Source of the DNA: Hybos culiciformis
Lineage: Eukaryota; Arthropoda; Insecta; Diptera; Hybotidae
Direction: 5' to 3'
Assembly (NCBI GenBank): GCA_964007475.1
Contig: OZ023275.1
Coordinates: 20,687,829-20,751,828, forward strand
DNA: 64,000 nt
The notes under the pieces were generated by a model, which saw nothing but the letters and a program-made list of their open reading frames with translations, had not been told where the DNA came from and did no database searches. The translations under genes were made by a program, and so were the position numbers. Each line of letters begins with the position of its first letter. Position 1 is the stretch's first letter. Positions 39,101 to 52,300 of this stretch are shown here, one piece after another.

Positions 39101-42100
39101 GGATGGGTTAAAAAAAATTTTGTATTTTTCATTATTAAAAAAAAAAAAACTTTTTTCTTATCATACATACTATACTATAAATGTAATATATATGTATACT
39201 AAACAAAATATACATGCGTATAAATTTAAAACTTTCGAATAGAAAATTAAGATGTTTTTTCACAGTCTCAAGCAAGTCATTGAACTTTTTTTTGCCTGTC
39301 AAAATTGATAACCACTTTTACTCCCATTTTCGTGCTGTATATTCTATTAGTATGGATCTATGTCACTTTTAATATAGATCCTGAAATTAACATGATTCAA
39401 ATCCCTATAATAAGACCTTAATAATGTGTAAGTTAAAGTGGATGAACTTTTTTCTAATTAGTTTAAAAGTTCCTAAATAGCGGACCTGAATGCGCCAGGC
39501 CACAAAACAGTGTTTTAATGTCAATGATATGTCACGAAAAATTGTATTTACTTATGTGTAGTAAAATTTTTAATATCAACTTAATATAAGTTTTGATAAT
39601 TAATTGAAAAAATTATTTGAAGCAATTAATTGTTTCTAAAGGATAACTAAATATTAAAAATAAAATTGTTCTTTAAAGATAATGGTATAAAACCATAATA
39701 GTATGACTATATAGTAAAATGTAGCCTGCTTTTCTCAAAGTTTGTTCTTTTAAGTACGAAACTATGGAAAAACCGTATATAGTTAAATAAAACGAACTAC
39801 CTTTGTACACTGTAATGAATTCAAACAATTTTCTTTTAAAAATATTTTTTCTTTTAAAAATACTATTATTTATCGATTCATTGGAATTATTTTTATTATA
39901 AAAATGTACAAACTTGTATATATGATTTATGTATATTTGTATTTACATATATCTTAAAAAAGAACCGGGCGGGAATTTTCTTAATAAAGTAATAATTATA
40001 CAGCTGATTTAATGATTGAAATAAATGTTGTGTAATTTATAAGTAGATAAAGAATACCTATATGTTATTTTGTTGTGTTTTCTTTATAAAATTTCAAAAA
40101 GACAAAGATTCATATTTGTTTTTATAATTTTTAATTGCTTAATTTGGGAAAATTATTAATATTTTCATTTTTTCTTTGAAATTAATTAAAAATAACTATT
40201 TTCAACTTTTCTTTTGGGTATAATATTTTATCATTGCTTTTAATATTTTATTAAATTTTGAATTATCCTTTCATATAACAATTTTTGAAAACTTTCTCTC
40301 TTTACAAATATTAGTAATTCTTGCTGTGCATTGGACATAATATATACCTATCCAGAAAATATAAATTAATAACTCAATCAGAATTTTTTGTATTCATATT
40401 CCTTGTAAAATAAAATCAAAAAAAATTTAACGACATCTTTAAATTTTTTTTTTAATTAAATAATTGAGTGTTAAGATTATTCTTAATCACTGGTTACACC
40501 TAGTGAATTTTGAATTAAACTATGAATAATTAATTATGTGAAATTTTTTTTAACTTAAAGAATATCGAAATAAAGGTATTACACCTTACAGATTTGACGA
40601 AAATTACTTTATTAAAAGTAAGTAATTCCTACATCAACTAAAAGTCGATCTTTCTTTAGTTTTATTTTTAGTTATGAACAACAAAGACATTTTAAAAATT
40701 CATATTAAATTCTTAAACAAAACCCAAACACATAAGTCAATCAAAGAGTTTTTCAAATTTAAAAAATGAAAATATTTAAAGTTCCGCCATAAAGTGTACA
40801 TACAAAGTTTTCATTTGAAATAACATGATGATTAGAAATTCGAAACGCTGTAAATTTAAATAACATACATACATCCGTAGTTATAAGATTTATATAATTC
40901 GAAAATGGTGCGATTTTTGACGTTGTTCTTTATGGTGTTATTCTTCTCATCAATTTTAAGGAAAATAAATTTATTTAAAAATAAAATTTCAAAATTTTTC
41001 AGGAAGATAATAATCAGATAACATTATCTCTCTATTAGATTACAATTTGTACAAACAGAAAAAATAAGGAAAAAAAAATATTAGACGCGGTTTTTTTGTA
41101 AAGATAAAAATTTTATTTAATGATAATAAAAAAAGAAAAATTATATACTCAAAAAATTTAAAAAACTTCATTTTCAAGTTAATTTTTTTCCTCATTTATT
41201 CGTAATATTATAGAATTTATAAAGTTTACTGAAAATGTGTATATATGTATATATGTATTGTACATATAAGATTTTATGGTTTAGGGCGTTTAGGCGATTA
41301 AGGCAAAGTAGTTAAAAATCTTAATTCAAAATTTCTGATATTTAATGTATTTATATTAATTTATGCATTTCAATTCAGCAGAATTTCTGTTAACATATAT
41401 TTTCAAATAATTCGCAGAGAAATATTTTCAATTAACTTCGGTTCATTCTATTCATATGATCTGATTGATCTGAGGTCTATGAAATTTTAAACATTAATTT
41501 TTCACAAAATTTTAAGACCAAAGAACTCTTAAAAAATTTCCAAAAACTTTTTCACACTTCCTTTTGCTAACATTTTTGCTTCTCCAGCTCTAACTATGTT
41601 CTATTTTGTAGATTTAATTTATTATTATTATGTTTTTATATATTTATTTTTAATGTCCTTTTTTATCCTTGCATAGAAAATATCTCTAGATATAAAAAAA
41701 AAAAAAAAATAAATATATTCCACAATACTATCCCTGAAACTTAAATTGGCAAATTTTTTTTTTAAGGTTTTTTTTTTTTTTTTTTCATTTTAACATTATA
41801 AAAATATCTACTCTGGAAAAAATTTGTTCTAAAAAAAAAACCTTAAAAAAAATTACGAATTTTATTTTTATTTTTTTTTCTGGCAGAAAAAAAGTATTGA
41901 TTTTCTTACAAGAGCAAAAAAAAAAAACATTTTTTTTTTTTTTTTCATTTTAGGTTTTGAAAAGAAAAATAAGGTAAAAAAAATTTATATGTATTTTTTT
42001 TTTATTAGTATAAAGCAAAATTAAAATAAAAAAAGGAACCGTCATTTTTCTTTCCTTTTTTTTATTTTTATTTATTTTTTTTTTGAAAAAGCCAGTCGAG

Positions 42101-42518
42101 TTATAATAAAAAAAAAAAGTTATTTTAGTGGTAGTGGTGTAGCGGCCAAAAAATTTTTATTCCTAACATAAGAGTGTTGGTATATATTTATTTTGTTTAA
42201 CTTGGAAAGATGGAAAGTTTTTTTTTATAAAATTTTGAGCAAACACAGATATTCAAAAAGAAATAATTTTTCGAGCCCTCTAAAAAATTTAAGGTATACC
42301 TTGTTGATATAATTTTTAATTTCATTAACTTTCTATTATACCTACATACTCTCATGTATAATATAAAAACTATATGGTTAAAAATTACGATTTTAGTGAT
42401 AAATTATTAAAAATCTGTTATTGGAAGCAATAAGGTGTAAGGTGTAAAATCTCAAATCATCAGATTTCTTTACTCCTTGTCGATTATATATGATTATAAA
42501 ATCTTGAAACAAAACCAG
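35515..42518. other. Low-complexity, gene-free DNA
   Basis: Dominated by A and T homopolymers, with (TTA)n microsatellites at about 36112-36143 and 37468-37535. Long frames at 35781-36146 and 37305-37694 are translations of these tracts. A 38-codon frame at 40905-41021 has a hydrophobic start and basic tail but no supporting evidence. No conserved gene recognised. Confidence 0.5.
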
Positions 42519-42609
42519 AATATTGAATTTCAATCTTCTAAAGTTTTGAGAACAATGAATAAGATTATTGCGATCTTAGTCACTTAGTGTTTTAACAACA
42601 AGTTATTTT

Positions 42610-42900
42610 GGATGGTGTCTCCTCCTCGTTCATACTAGACATGATAAAATTTCGTTATTAGTCGCACTTGATCGCTCGCTGAGGTCTGTTCAGGTTTTTT
42701 GCAAGGAAGCACATCCTACGAGCTAAAACGAAACAATTAGTTGGAATGATGAGAGAGGCGAATACTTGCTGTGATATTTTCGATTTTAATTTGAGTAAGG
42801 ACGCTTTGAAGGTTGTACTGTGCTAGCTGCTCACCGATATGAATTGCTTTTGTTGTGCGTCGCAGTCTGCTTGGCCTTAGTTTTGCTTTATTCTTATTAT
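42610..42900 (+). promoter_or_regulatory. Possible promoter / 5' UTR of the BTB gene
   Basis: A stretch clearly less AT-biased than its surroundings, with CG dinucleotides (TCGCTCGCTGAGG, GTGCGTCGCAG), about 0.75 kb upstream of the BTB start codon. No open frame. In an AT-rich genome such islands often mark promoters and non-coding first exons, but this is inference. Its left edge abuts the inverted repeat arm. Confidence 0.3.
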
Positions 42901-43017
42901 TTTGTTCATAGATTTAAAGACTAAACGTATATTCTTTGATGTATAAATTATTTAAATGTTTGTTGTTTGTATATTTTGATATGTACCTATATAATGTGAA
43001 TATTTTCATTTGTACCT

Positions 43018-43300
43018 ATTGAGTTCGATTTTAGCTAAATGAATATACGAAAATACGAAATAAAATTATTCGTTAGAAAGTTTATTTTTGATGTTTGATA
43101 TAAATCGTAGGTACCAGTAATTTATCGTTAAGTTATCGCACCCTGACGAAAATCATAATGTTTAAGCTCGTGTGCATATTTTCCCTTGTATTGAGAGCAA
43201 TTTCATCTAAATGAATATACGAAAATACAATAAAATTATTTGTTAGAAAGTTTATTTTTGATGTTTGATATAAAAACCGTTAATACCGGTAATTTATCGT
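43018..43300 (+). repeat. Two direct repeats upstream of the BTB gene
   Basis: About 110 bp starting near 43018 (ATTGAG...CTAAATGAATATACGAAAATAC...TTTGATATAAA...AATTTATCGTT) is repeated with small changes from about 43190, a period near 172 bp. A short TATCTGTTC-type tandem follows at 43305-43356. Confidence 0.75.
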
Positions 43301-43642
43301 TTATCTGTTTCAATATCAATATCTATCTGTTCAATATCTATCTGTTCTATCTGTTCCCGTAATATTGATGTGCGTTTTAAAATTGTAATCATAACTTGAA
43401 ATTCAAGTATTTTTATATATTTGAACAAATAAACCGTCTTATGGTCAGCTTATTTTATGTTTATGTTTAAGTCAAACATTTTGTGCGAGCTGTTCTAAGA
43501 CAGCTTCTCAGTATTTCGAAATTATTCCTAGGTACTTACCTTTATTTGAATTTATTTTTTATCATAATTATAATTTTTCTAAATTTTTATTTCCAGATAT
43601 TCAGTTCATTAAAATTGAATGCAAGATTTTTTTCTCAATAAA

Positions 43643-46600
43643 ATGTTGCCACAACAGTATTGTTTAAGATGGAAATACCATCATAGTAATTTACAGTCTA
43701 TGTTTTCTCAACTATTAGATAGAGGCTGCTTTTGTGATGTAACACTTGCCTGTGAAGGGCAAATTATTCGAGCACATCGTAAGTATTGAATTTGTTTTAC
43801 TAAATGACGAATAAATAATTATAATTCGAAAATAATAAGGCTAAAAGTTTAGAATAGAAGTTTAGAATAGCAATTCGAAAGTTATAAAAAAAATAAGCCC
43901 GTTTTGTTTTTGAGTTCAGGAAAAACCAAGGAAGAAGTTTAAGAATAACAAATTATCGCAATAAAATTCTAAATTATATATAGATATTTATATTATTTTT
44001 TTTACAATCTAATAAGATTTTTTTTTGCTTAATTTTTAGGAGTAGTTTTGTGCGCTTGCAGTACATTTTTTGACACTATATTAACAAATTATGCAACAGA
44101 AAGAAATCCAATTATTATAATGAAAGACGCTAAATTTGCTGACGTAAAATGTTTGATTGAATTTATGTATAAAGGCGAAATTAATGTTGAGCATGTAAGT
44201 ATTCCAATTTCATTATGGATTTAAGATGGTTGAATAATTAATATTAACAAAAACTGAGAAATTACCTCGTTACTTATTCTCTAACTTCAATTTGACGTTA
44301 TTCGTCTTCGAATCATTCAGAATTAAATAAGATTATCATAATTTTAACATATCGATAAACCAGTGGAAATACATTGTTTTTCGACTGATTATCTTCTTTA
44401 GATTCAATGAAGAAAAAATTTTATTTTCGATTATCTTATAATATTATATATGCTACCATTGCTTAATATATTGGAGTTCTTAAATCTGATATGGAAAAAA
44501 AAACATTAAATTTTTTGTTCGTATTATTCAACTAAAACAATCCAAAATAACTTCTTGTTAAAACACCAAGTGACTAAGTTCGCAATAAATGTTATTCATT
44601 GTTCTCAAAATTTTAGAAGATTGAAATTCAATATTAGGATTAGAACTGTAGAATATAATTTAATTTTATAACCCTATAATCTCTAAAACATTAATTTTTA
44701 TTCTATACTTTAAGGCTAACTTAGCATCACTTCTTAAAACTGCTGAAGAATTGAAAATTAAAGGTTTAGCTGAAGTAACGTGGCGTGAAGATGAATTTGA
44801 CCCTAGTATTGATCAAATCGAAAGAATTCCAGAACCAGAACAAAAATTTCATGAGGGAGCTTTACCACCCTCAGTTGTAAATATTGAGGAAATTAAACAA
44901 CACCGAATACCAAGAATGCCAATGCTAACCCCAATTCCATCTCCAAATCAAACTGAATTAACAGGACATAAACGTAAAAGAGGCCGACCACCATTAGACG
45001 ATAGTTACGGCGATTTTCAAATGTAAGCATGATTTTCATTATTAAAATAATGATGATTAATTGAAAATAAAATAAATAAAATTATTAGTTAAAAAAAAAT
45101 CATTTGAAAATAAAAGTCGATTTTGGTCCGATTTTCCATTAAAAAATAAAAATATCTGTCCATCATCGCACAAAAAAATAAAAATTACAACTTTACATTT
45201 CGCTTTTAAACTAAAATTACTATAATATGGAAAAAAATGGAAATATTAATAAAAAAAATAAGAAAAGGAATAGTTATTTTTAAAATCTTTTTTCGATATA
45301 ATAAAATTAGCTTCGCACTAAGAAATTGCTAGTGAAATGGTATACTAAAAAACCCGATGAAACCGTTCAAAACCGATGAAGAATTTATTTCAAAGTCCAT
45401 GTGTAGGTAACTTAGTAAAATTACTTCTGTAACTTAAATAATGTTTTTATGGTCGTAATATGTACAATTTAGCATATTAAAATCAGCGGGAATAGTATAC
45501 ACAAACTTATATATAACACGCGAATTGTTCACAAAAGCAATATTAGTGCGTTATGGACATATTATTTCCTTCGAAACCAATTGTTTTATGAAAATTATAC
45601 CTCTGTTTGATTCATGTTTAATTTTCTATTTCAGGTCTAAATCTGCATATTTAAGGTCAACAAATGAAAACTCTAAAAACTCACCATTCCATGATAATTC
45701 AACCGGAGAACAACAATCAGCATCCAACGAAGGAACCGGAGAAATCCAGAAAGATACTCATTCAGCCGATAATCCCATCAAAAATGATGATTGGGTTGAA
45801 CAAGATCAGGGTAGTAAACATTCAACAGATGGCAGTGAAAAACCAGAATTTATTGATGCTCAACATTATTCTGCAAATAATGATAACTTTGATTACGATC
45901 AGAATAGAGGAGATGACGACAATATGACACCAGACGGACATTTTAAATTAGAATATGACAGTGAATTATTTATGGAAGATGATAGTTCTGCAAATGTCTC
46001 ACTTACTACAGCTGAGTTAGAAGAATGGAAAGATGTCATAAAAATGGATGTGTATTTGGCAAAAGGCCGAAGGCCACAATTTTGGGAGGAGCCTTTTACC
46101 AAACGCGTTATGGAAGCAATTAAGACCAAGAAATTAGAAATGAAAAAAGCGGCTCAAGTTTTAGGAGTGTCTTATGGAACGTTATATGGTCGATACAGAG
46201 AAAGTTTCGGATGCTTGAAGCATCCCTATAGGTAGTTGTAGAAATTTGTTAACTATTTGTGTAGCTTCTATAACAAAAAACAAACTTTAGTTATAAACCC
46301 TATTTCTCAAAATTCCTTCATGTTCTTGTTAATAATTGTTTGAAAATAGTAATAAGATCGAGTATTTATCAAGTAATTTTAAATATTTTAATTTTATTAT
46401 ACTAAGTACTATTTTATTTATTATTTTTTGTTCAAGCCCTTAGGCTCTAGTTAATGATATTATAATATATTTAAATAATATTTAAAAGAAAATTATAATT
46501 TTCTCCGAAATGTTATTATTTATTAGTACCTAGCTTTGAAGATTTTTAAAATCGGAAATTTCTAACCCATCATCTCTCATTCATTCAAATTTTTTGTAGT

Positions 46601-47375
46601 AAATATTCCTTAAATAATTAAAAAACAATTTTAGAGGGACCATGATGCCCAGATATGATATTTGGCCTGAGAAGCATTCGAGTATAGGTAAGTAAGTAAG
46701 TATTATTTTCTATTATTATTTAATGAAAAAAAAGATATCTTGTTTTTACTTTTTCAATTTTGAACTCAATTTTTGACTAATCTAGAAGAGAACGTTGAAA
46801 ATTTATAAAACGGCATTGTTCAAAGGTTTATTAATTTCCTTATTAATTGCAGAATACACATATATTAATTTAGTTGCCAAAAAAGTTTTATGCAATATGT
46901 TTATAGAACGAAATATGCCCTCAAAAACTATTGATGCTACGTTTACGGATATTATAAAAATTAAAAACTAAAATATTCAAGAATTATTGAAATCGTCACC
47001 AGGGCAGGGCTTATTATAGTTTAATCTCTTTTAATTTCAATCAGAAAATATTAATTCAAAACTTTTACAATTTACAAGATTGAAATAGGGTGATTTATTT
47101 TCGACATTTTTTAGTAACGGAATTTGGTTATAACAAATTTTTTCAAATCGAAAAACCTGATATCTTTTTAAGTTTTTTGTTTTACTTTTTTAATGTTATT
47201 ATTCAAAAACATTTTTATTTAATTTTTATAATTTTTATCATACTTTTTTTATATCAAATAATATCAAATATATTTTTTGAATTATATATATATGAACAAA
47301 TCTTTTTCAGAATCCAATGTACAAAAGAATTGTGGTGAGCTCTCGAAGCGTAAAAAACATAATGATAAAACATAA
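43643..47375 (+). CDS. BTB/POZ transcription factor with AT-hook and C-terminal HTH
   Basis: Exons 43643-43778, 44040-44194, 44715-45022 and 45635-46231, then either read-through to a TAG at 46233-46235 (399 aa) or splicing to 46635-46687 and 47311-47375 (437 aa). Both close in frame. Exons 1-3 encode a BTB domain (LRWKYHHSNLQSMFSQLLD, GCFCDVTLAC, HRVVLCACSTFFD, EFMYKGEINVEH, LLKTAEELKIKGLAEV), the dimerisation domain of insect BTB factors. An AT-hook core RGRP follows at about residues 186-189 after KRK. An acidic, Ser/Asn-rich linker leads to a C-terminal helix-turn-helix of pipsqueak-like type (FWEEPFTKRVMEAIKTKKLE, AAQVLGVSYGTLYGRYRE). Probably a nuclear DNA-binding regulator. I do not assign an orthologue; bab/lov/ribbon-like BTB-HTH proteins are the nearest group I know. 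Confidence 0.85.
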
Positions 47376-49344
47376 TCAGCGGTACTTTATATGGAACCAT
47401 CATAAAGGAATCAATAATTTCATAGATATATTTATTTACTAAGAATGATGAATAAGTTTTTGTATTTTTTATTTATAATTTTTAAGTGTTTTATTTTTAT
47501 TTTTTAATTACATAAAGACAGTATTTAATATAATTAGTAAAAATATTAATAAAAATATGTAATTTATAAAATGAAATTTATTTAAAAATTTATTTCTTAA
47601 TGGAAAGAATATACCTAGGTAGACAAATTAATAACCACTACAAAATGTTCATCCAGCAAATTCTTGTTTGACTAATTTTTCGTGATAATGGTTATCTAAA
47701 AATAGTTCGCAGCCAAATTTCAACTTGCTAGATTAACTTTTAGAGGTGGAGCAAATCGATTTTATTCAGCAGACATTTTTTCGAACCAACTTTGGGTTTT
47801 TTAGACTTAACTTATGGTGATTACACGATATGGAGCTTGTTGAGGTCTTGTTTGAAGGGATTTTTTTTTTATGAATTCATAATTTAAAGTAAAGTACCTT
47901 TTACAGGTATGAATTTATAACAAAAGATGTCCTTTCAAACAAGATCTCAACAAGCTCCATAGCTTGTAATCACCATAAATTACGTTATTCTAAATTAAGA
48001 AAGTTTCCAACTTCTGCCGTCTTTACTTCTCACTAATCTTATATGTAGTTTACACCATATAAGAGGATTGGAATAAGTCATATAACCGTTGTGGGATTGA
48101 ACATATAAAAAATGTATGCATAAAAAAATGTTTGGGATTACAAATCGGATTGGCCAATCCGAGAAAATTTTCAGGGATGAATTCAATGAATTCAATAATA
48201 CTTTTACTCTGTTACTGAATTAATAAATAATGAACAAAAATGTCGTCGCTTTTACAAAATCTTTTAGAAACTTCTAACTAACTCTAAGAGATAAATTCGC
48301 TAGAAGAAGTTTGGAATGTGGAGAGAAATACAAAGCCTCCTTAATCACAACAACTACTAGTAGATTTCCAAACTAACGCTGAGCTAAGTAAGAATCAAGC
48401 ATCCTCAAATTGTCAATATTTCCTAACATGATACTCACCATCTCAAGATAAATACAATCAAATAACTGAAATTTTTTTAAAATTAGTTGAAGAGGCAACC
48501 AAATTCTATCACATTGTAAGGCCAAGTGAAATAAGCATTCACAACTAATAAATTGAAGGGAATTGCAAGAACTGAGAAAATTAGGAGGGTGAAAATAAAT
48601 TTACATTGGGAGAAAGATTTCCAGCGTTTGGAAATCAATTTATGGAAGTACTAAGTTTATGTGTTTGGAATGTTAAACTCACATCTCGCCATCTCGGCCT
48701 GACGACAAAACTTCTCATGCATAAGTGCAAAGCTTGAAATTCTTTTAAAATATCAAAGCGCAACAACAGTTTCTATGAAAGATCAAATAACTTGTTTAAT
48801 TGAAGGCATTACCAATAATATTGATTGCAAATTACTTCGAGTAGATATGTTTGAAATAGCGTAAAAAATTGATGAGGTCACTAAATTTTCAAAATTTAGG
48901 ATTCAAACCTAAAGAACAAAATACTTCTAGAAAAACCATAATATACATACTTTGCAAACTAGCAAAAGTACACAGAATCCGTTTTGTTGTTAAATTGTCG
49001 GAAAACAATGTATGCTTTTTTTATTAAAAAAAAATCAAAAAATAGATATATTTATAATTTAAAATTTAAATTTAAACTATACTGAAGAAACTAAACACTC
49101 AAATATAAAAAAACATTCGCGCCGATAACATCGATTTGCGGCTGTAGGCGTGAAATTGAAAAATCGGTCGGCTATGAGCAGCGATCAGCGTGAAATGCTT
49201 GTAGGCGTCGCTATGTCATATTTAATTTATTTATTTTTGTTTTTAATTTCATGGGGATGAGAATGGGATTTTATTGAAATTGTGAGAAGTGAATAAAAAG
49301 AAATTTAATTAAAATATTTGTTGATAAATTTATTTAAAAATAAA
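47376..49344. other. Intergenic region, BTB / nicastrin
   Basis: Apart from the hairpin repeat at 47812-47980, this is moderately AT-rich DNA with no supported gene; the region 48000-48950 is less homopolymeric and may be old transposon debris. A GC-richer stretch at about 49117-49230 contains ATCGAT and several CG-rich words, 115 bp or more before the nicastrin ATG, and is the likely promoter/5' UTR. Confidence 0.45.
47812..47980. repeat. Foldback repeat, ~50-bp arms
   Basis: The left arm 47812-47861 (TTATGGTGATTACA...TGGAGCTTGTTGAG...TTGTTTGAA) and right arm 47930-47980 are inverted complements with few mismatches, around a loop of about 68 bp. A weaker inner pair (TGAATTCATA against TATGAATTTATA) lies in the loop. 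No clear target duplication. Confidence 0.75.
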
Positions 49345-52300
49345 ATGCTTAAATATTTATTAATAATTTTAATAATTATAATTGATTATGGTAATTCAAA
49401 AAATTTATATACCTACTTTTATAATTAATTATAAGTAGATTGTAATTTTGTATACCTAGTTTTTAAATTTAATTTTATAATTAATCATACGTTTTTGTTT
49501 TTTTTTATCGAGAGTTTTTTTTGTATTATAGAAGGTACCTTACCTACTAGCTACAGATTTATAACAACACAAAAAAATCATTTTTAATTTTATTCCTTTG
49601 TCATTTTAAAAATGTTGTGCGAAGCGAAAGCAAGCTCAATCTTAATACAAGTTCGCCAACCACTCGTAAGTAGCACGTCAAGAACAAGCGCAGCTTCAAT
49701 TAATTGATAATTAGTAAAATAATTTAAGGAATATAATAACTCGTAATATGGCTCTTTTTAAGCCTTGGTGTGGCCCTAAAACATAATACAATACAACATA
49801 CAAGAATTAAAAGAACTTTTCATACTAGCCTATGAAGGATCAGAGTCATGACTCATGACTACTGAGAATTTTACAAATCTTGGTGTGGCCCTAAAACATA
49901 ATACAATACAACATACAAGAATTAAAAGAACTTTTCATACTAGCCTATGAAGGATCAGAGTCATGACTCATGACTACTGATAATTTTACAAATGAGTTAT
50001 GTGCTTTAAAAAGAATTTAAGTCACCAGAAAATTGGTCGATGACATATTTTTCAAAACATAACTTATCGTGAATGGATGACTTTATTACTTGATATTTAG
50101 TAGAAAATAATTATATTACTTGGAAGTTCGAGATATAAAAAACACTGTGGTACTTAGTATTTGTATTTCAATTTGGATTTAATTAAATTGAATTTTTAAA
50201 CAGTTTTATGTTAAGAATTTAATTTGGAAGTTTAATTAAAATTTTTTTTTCTCTTTTTCTTCAGCCAATTGTGAGAGAACGAAAAATAAAATGTATACTT
50301 CCATAATTGGCGCAGGCTGTTTTCGCCGATTGAATGGAACTCATCAAACGGGCTGCTCTTGTAAGTACACAAATCGAACCTAATTATGTAGTTTGAAAAT
50401 TTTTATATTTCTTTTTATTATTTTAGCAAAATTATCTGGTTCTGAAGGTGTTCTTCATATTATTAGTTCGTCTGATGATATTGATTTTGTTTTAAAAAAT
50501 CCTCCATCACCTCCATATATTCCTGTCTTACCTTCATATTTGTTTACACGTGAAAATATTTTACGGATTAAAAATGAAGGTGGCAAAAATATATCCGGAA
50601 TAGTTTTAATCAATAAATCTGAAAATTTAAAAAGTTTTAGTAATGAACTAAAATGTCCAAACAAAATCAGTTCATTATATCCACAATCGTGTGATGAAAA
50701 CGATTATGCTAACACATGGAACCCAGATGGTTCAGGATTATTACATGAACACTTTCCTTTTCCTATTTATTATGTAGCCGATACTGAGGAAATCGATAAA
50801 ATAGTGTCATGTTTCGAAACGTTTAATGAAAACAATCGTGGAAACCAGGGAGGAAGGTCTGTATGCAGTATTGAAATAAACACATTTATGGTTGCTGCGG
50901 TGAACACAGAAGTTTGCATTAGAAGGACACAAATATTTAACAATTTGGCCCCAATAAGATTTTGTGATCCGCTTGAAGGAAAGAGTGTGTTCGGGACATT
51001 ATGGCCAAGACCATTCGTTCCGGAAATGAATAATATTGTCAAACGTGAGACTGATAAATCTGAAAAATTTATTTTAATTTCATGTAGATTAGATACTACA
51101 TCTATGTTCGACGGTGTTGGCCTAGGTGCAATGGATTCTTTGATATCACTGGCTACACTACTTAGCGTTGCTCACACTTTGTCACAAATTCTTCCCGAGA
51201 AAAAAGATATCAAACAAAATGTTCTATTTTTGGTGTTTAATGGCGAATCTTATGATTATATTGGATCCCAACGCTTCATTTACGATATGAATCGTTTAGG
51301 TTTTCCCACAAAGAACACAAAAACAAACCCTATAACATTGGATCAAATAGAATTAATGATAGATATAGGTGCAATAGATCAACTTAACGTGATAGATTTA
51401 TATATTGCCAAATCTTTTGATCAAGCAAACGATTTCTGGTCTAAGATACAAAAGTCATCAGATTTTTTTAAGTTAAATGTAAAGTTTTCAAAACCTGAGG
51501 TAACGATGAATTTACCACCAGCATCTGCACATACTTTCTTGAAAGCAAATATAACATTCCCAGCTATCATTTTAAGTTCAAAACCATCTAATCACTTTAT
51601 GCATTCTATTTATGATGACGCCATCAATATTAATTACAATTATGGTAACACAACAACTGATTTTTCCAACTTAGTTGATCAAAATCATGCAAGTGATTTT
51701 TTCAGCGAAAACTCAATACAACTTAAAGTACACCGGGTTTCAACAGCTTTAGCAAGTGCTGTTTACGCATTACTTTCCAAAACTGAATATCAAGATACAA
51801 AAGTGGCAAATCCAATATTAATAGATGAAATTTTGTATTGTTTTTTAATGTCCCAAGATTGTCCACTATTTAGGGCTGCATCACATCCAAACAGTTTACC
51901 TGGACTACCAGTTCCACCATTGCGGTAATTGGTTTAAATTTTTATAATATGTATTTTATATTATACATATAAATATGTGTAAGTATAGATCAATCAATCT
52001 GCATCCAAGTTTTTAAAATTTAAAAACCTGATCCGATAAAATTCTGAAATTTTGGGTGAAATTGATCTATAAACATATTTAAGTACCTTTATTAAGGTAT
52101 TTTGCTGAAAATGAAAGATTTGAGGTTCATGTTTAGAGTACGATTTTTTTTCTAAATGAATATAAAGCATTTTTTATTTTTCAATATTTTGGTTTTATGC
52201 TGCATTTTTGTTAAATTGTTTATTGAGTAGTTTATAGTTATATAATTGAAACTACTACTATTTATTATTTACATTTTTTAGCATATATTTAAGATTGTAA

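Larger units (their letters stand above)
42519..44635. repeat. Inverted repeat pair flanking the BTB gene 5' end
   Basis: About 95 bp at 42519-42613 is the inverted complement (roughly 85-90% by eye) of 44540-44635. Shared blocks include TTGAATTTCAATCTTCTAAA, GAACAATGAATAA, CTTAGTCACTT and GTTTTAACAA, in inverse orientation. The 1.9-kb interval holds the putative promoter region and the first two coding exons. They are most simply two copies of one dispersed repeat in opposite orientation. Confidence 0.8.

Noticed and set aside
45525..45634. N-terminal extension of the BTB fourth exon frame
   Set aside because: It precedes a clear acceptor (TTTCAG at 45629-45634) and joins in frame with exon 3 only from 45635.
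50393..50426. ATG opening the long nicastrin frame
   Set aside because: It lies in an intron; the acceptor at 50425-50426 and family alignment show that the exon starts at 50427, with the true start codon at 49345.
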